DNA of 6,928 bases from Lachnospiraceae bacterium. GTDB lineage: Bacteria > Bacillota > Clostridia > Lachnospirales > Lachnospiraceae. Under the pieces are notes generated by a model that saw only the letters and a program-made list of their open reading frames with translations, had not been told where the DNA came from and did not search any database. Below, in pieces: positions 5,538 through 6,928 of the stretch. The first letter of the stretch is position 1, and every line of letters begins with the position of its first letter. The position numbers and the translations under genes were made by a program. The stretch is from the NCBI GenBank assembly GCA_016301965.1, contig JAEDOO010000098.1, forward strand, positions 1 through 6,928, written 5' to 3'.

Positions 5538-6323
5538 ATGCGGTTTCGCCCCTGTATAGATATACATAACGGAAAAGTCAAACAGATCGTGGGAGGAAGT
5601 CTCACGGATCAAAAAGACCAGGCCGTGGAGAATTTCGTATCCGAAAAGGACGGTGCCTGGTTTGCCCGCCTGTATCGGGAGAAGGGATTAAAAGGAGGGC
5701 ATATCATTCTTCTGAATTCTTGTTCGTCCCCCTATTATGAGCAGACAAAAGCACAGGCTCTGTCGGCCCTTCGCGCCTGGCCCGGCGGTATGCAGGTGGG
5801 CGGCGGCATTCATCCGGAGAACGCCCGGGAATTTCTGGAGGCCGGAGCAGATAAAGTCATTGTCACTTCCTATGTATTCAAAGACGGACAGATCAACTGG
5901 GAGAATCTGGAGCGGATGGTACATACGGTGGAGCCGGAGCATCTGGTGCTGGATTTAAGCTGCCGCAAAAAAGACGGCAGCTACAGGATCGTTACCGACC
6001 GCTGGCAGAACTTTACGGATGTCAGTCTGGATGAAGACCTGCTGGAGAGGCTGTCGTCTTACTGCAGTGAATTTCTGGTACATGCTGTGGACGTGGAGGG
6101 AAAAAGCGCCGGCATTGAGCTTCCGGTGGCAGAGCTTCTGGCAGAACATACCGGGAACGTATCCACGTACGCAGGTGGTGTGGGCAGTTTCGCAGATCTT
6201 CGGCAGTTAAAAGCAGCAGGAAAAAACCGGGTGGACGTCACCATCGGCAGTGCTCTGGATCTTTTTGGCGGGCCGATGGCCTTTACAGATGTGCTTGCCT
6301 TTTGTACAGAAGAACAGAGATAA
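5538..6323 (+). CDS. hisA: Phosphoribosylformimino-AICAR-phosphate isomerase, eukaryotic (HIS6-like) type
   Basis: HisA catalyses the Amadori-type isomerisation of ProFAR to PRFAR in histidine biosynthesis. The 261-residue TIM barrel has Asp8 in CIDIHNGKVKQIVGG (6-20) and Asp139 in LVLDLSCRKKDG (136-147), at the positions of the two catalytic Asp residues of HisA. Phosphate-binding glycines lie in QVGGGI (86-91) and in the TYAGGVGS and TIGSALDLFGG segments. The wording is that of the eukaryotic subfamily (yeast His6, the TIGR02129 family as I recall it) and not of ordinary bacterial HisA: QIVGGSLT, ENFVS, VIVTS, DLSCRK, TDVSLDEDLL, EFLVHAVDVEG and SALDLFGG have near-identical counterparts there. 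AGGAGG (5523-5528) nine bases upstream fixes the start. It stands apart from other his genes in this window and is followed 12 bases later by a CapA-like gene. No promoter fits between the upstream terminator and its start. Confidence 0.93.
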   Translation: MRFRPCIDIHNGKVKQIVGGSLTDQKDQAVENFVSEKDGAWFARLYREKGLKGGHIILLNSCSSPYYEQTKAQALSALRAWPGGMQVGGGIHPENAREFLEAGADKVIVTSYVFKDGQINWENLERMVHTVEPEHLVLDLSCRKKDGSYRIVTDRWQNFTDVSLDEDLLERLSSYCSEFLVHAVDVEGKSAGIELPVAELLAEHTGNVSTYAGGVGSFADLRQLKAAGKNRVDVTIGSALDLFGGPMAFTDVLAFCTEEQR

Positions 6324-6335
6324 TGGAGTTATCCC

Positions 6336-6928
6336 ATGGAAGAAAATAAAGAATTAAAGAACAGAAGAGAACAGCACAAAAGACAGCGGCAGGAAGAGGT
6401 CAAAAGGACGAAAAAGAAGCTTTTGTGCATAGGAGCCGGGATTCTGGTCCTTCTTGTGGGGGTTGGTGTTCTTACGGCAGCAGTCACATCCATCCGGCAT
6501 AAGTGGGAAGCAGCCCATGCAGGTATGGGAGGAGCCCAGACGGCGTCGGATGCGCCGGTACAGTCAAAGGTAAAGGATATTTCCCAGACTGCAGCGGCTG
6601 AACCAGTGGATGGCAGCAGTGTCGAGGCGGTGACCGATCCCAGACAGGACGGTGTTTTACATATCGTGGCTGTAGGCGACAACGTGATGCACGAAAAGGT
6701 ATACGAATCGGCGGACACTTCCCGGACAGTATGGAATTATGATCATCTGTATGAGAATATCCGGGAAGACATACAGGCGGCGGATCTTGCCTCCGTCAAC
6801 GAAGAATGTGTGCTGGTGGCAGACCATAAAGATGTATCCGGATATCCGGCCTTTGGCGCGCCTTCCGAAACCGGAGATGCGCTGGTAAATGCCGGATTCA
6901 ATGTGGTGACCATGGCCACCAACCATGT
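6336..6928 (+). CDS. CapA-family (PGA_cap) membrane-anchored protein, 3' end outside window
   Basis: An open reading frame continues past the right edge; 197 residues are visible. A very basic cytoplasmic N terminus (residues 1-28, ELKNRREQHKRQRQEE) is followed by one membrane segment (about 29-51). A linker rich in Ala, Ser and Gln (about 58-105) leads to the start of a CapA/PGA_cap metallophosphoesterase-like domain: HIVAVGDNVMHEKVY (109-123), YDHLYENIREDIQAADLASV (135-154), NEE (155-157), YPAFGAPSETGDALVNAGFN (170-189) and VVTMATNH (190-197). The domain should face outside. CapA is known from poly-gamma-glutamate capsule export in Bacillus, but many Clostridia carry CapA-like proteins with no capsule operon and no proven role. 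Start: GGAG (6325-6328) seven bases before ATG. The 12-base gap after hisA suggests co-transcription. The catalytic C-terminal half cannot be assessed. Confidence 0.88.
   Translation, partial: MEENKELKNRREQHKRQRQEEVKRTKKKLLCIGAGILVLLVGVGVLTAAVTSIRHKWEAAHAGMGGAQTASDAPVQSKVKDISQTAAAEPVDGSSVEAVTDPRQDGVLHIVAVGDNVMHEKVYESADTSRTVWNYDHLYENIREDIQAADLASVNEECVLVADHKDVSGYPAFGAPSETGDALVNAGFNVVTMATNH

Noticed and set aside
6329..6718. 129-codon minus-strand frame at the right end
   Set aside because: It is antisense to the CapA-like gene, which has a ribosome binding site, a membrane segment and domain motifs.

Overview
The window looks like chromosomal core sequence from a Gram-positive, low-to-mid GC Clostridia bacterium, most likely a Lachnospiraceae-type gut anaerobe. 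The grounds are strong AGGAGG-type ribosome binding sites, clean sigma-A type promoters, a lysine riboswitch of the Firmicutes kind, a Firmicutes-like DapA/DapB pair, a two-OB-fold SSB-like protein of a type I associate with this family, and a eukaryotic-type HisA. Family placement is inference; no rRNA gene is present.

Layout. Positions 47-1894 (minus strand) encode the ribosome-associated GTPase TypA/BipA, with its own promoter in the divergent gap. Positions 2059-2685 (plus strand) encode a protein with two OB folds related to SSB. The 479-base gap 2686-3164 holds a consensus promoter, a complete lysine riboswitch aptamer, an antiterminator/terminator switch, and two further hairpins. It controls dapA (3165-4055) and dapB (4069-4833), which carry out the first two committed steps of the diaminopimelate/lysine pathway. 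Next comes a small Asn/Gly/Thr-rich lipoprotein (4981-5469) ending in an intrinsic terminator. After it are a HisA of the eukaryotic (HIS6-like) subfamily (5538-6323) and, 12 bases on, a membrane-anchored CapA-family protein that runs off the right edge (6336 onward).

How they work together. The best-supported regulatory circuit is lysine feedback on dapAB: high lysine should fold the aptamer and favour the terminator at 3000-3033, and low lysine should favour an antiterminator (2967-2980 with 2995-3008) and read-through into dapAB. hisA and the CapA-like gene look translationally coupled, but there is almost no room for a promoter between the upstream terminator and hisA. TypA, the OB-fold protein and the lipoprotein have no obvious functional link to the amino-acid genes.

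I found no CRISPR array, insertion sequence, tRNA, rRNA or phage gene. Most of the window is ordinary housekeeping. The less usual parts are the eukaryotic-type HisA, the tailless tandem OB-fold protein, the layered dapA leader with palindromic kissing loops, and the low-complexity lipoprotein. I do not see convincing evidence of a wholly new multi-gene system.
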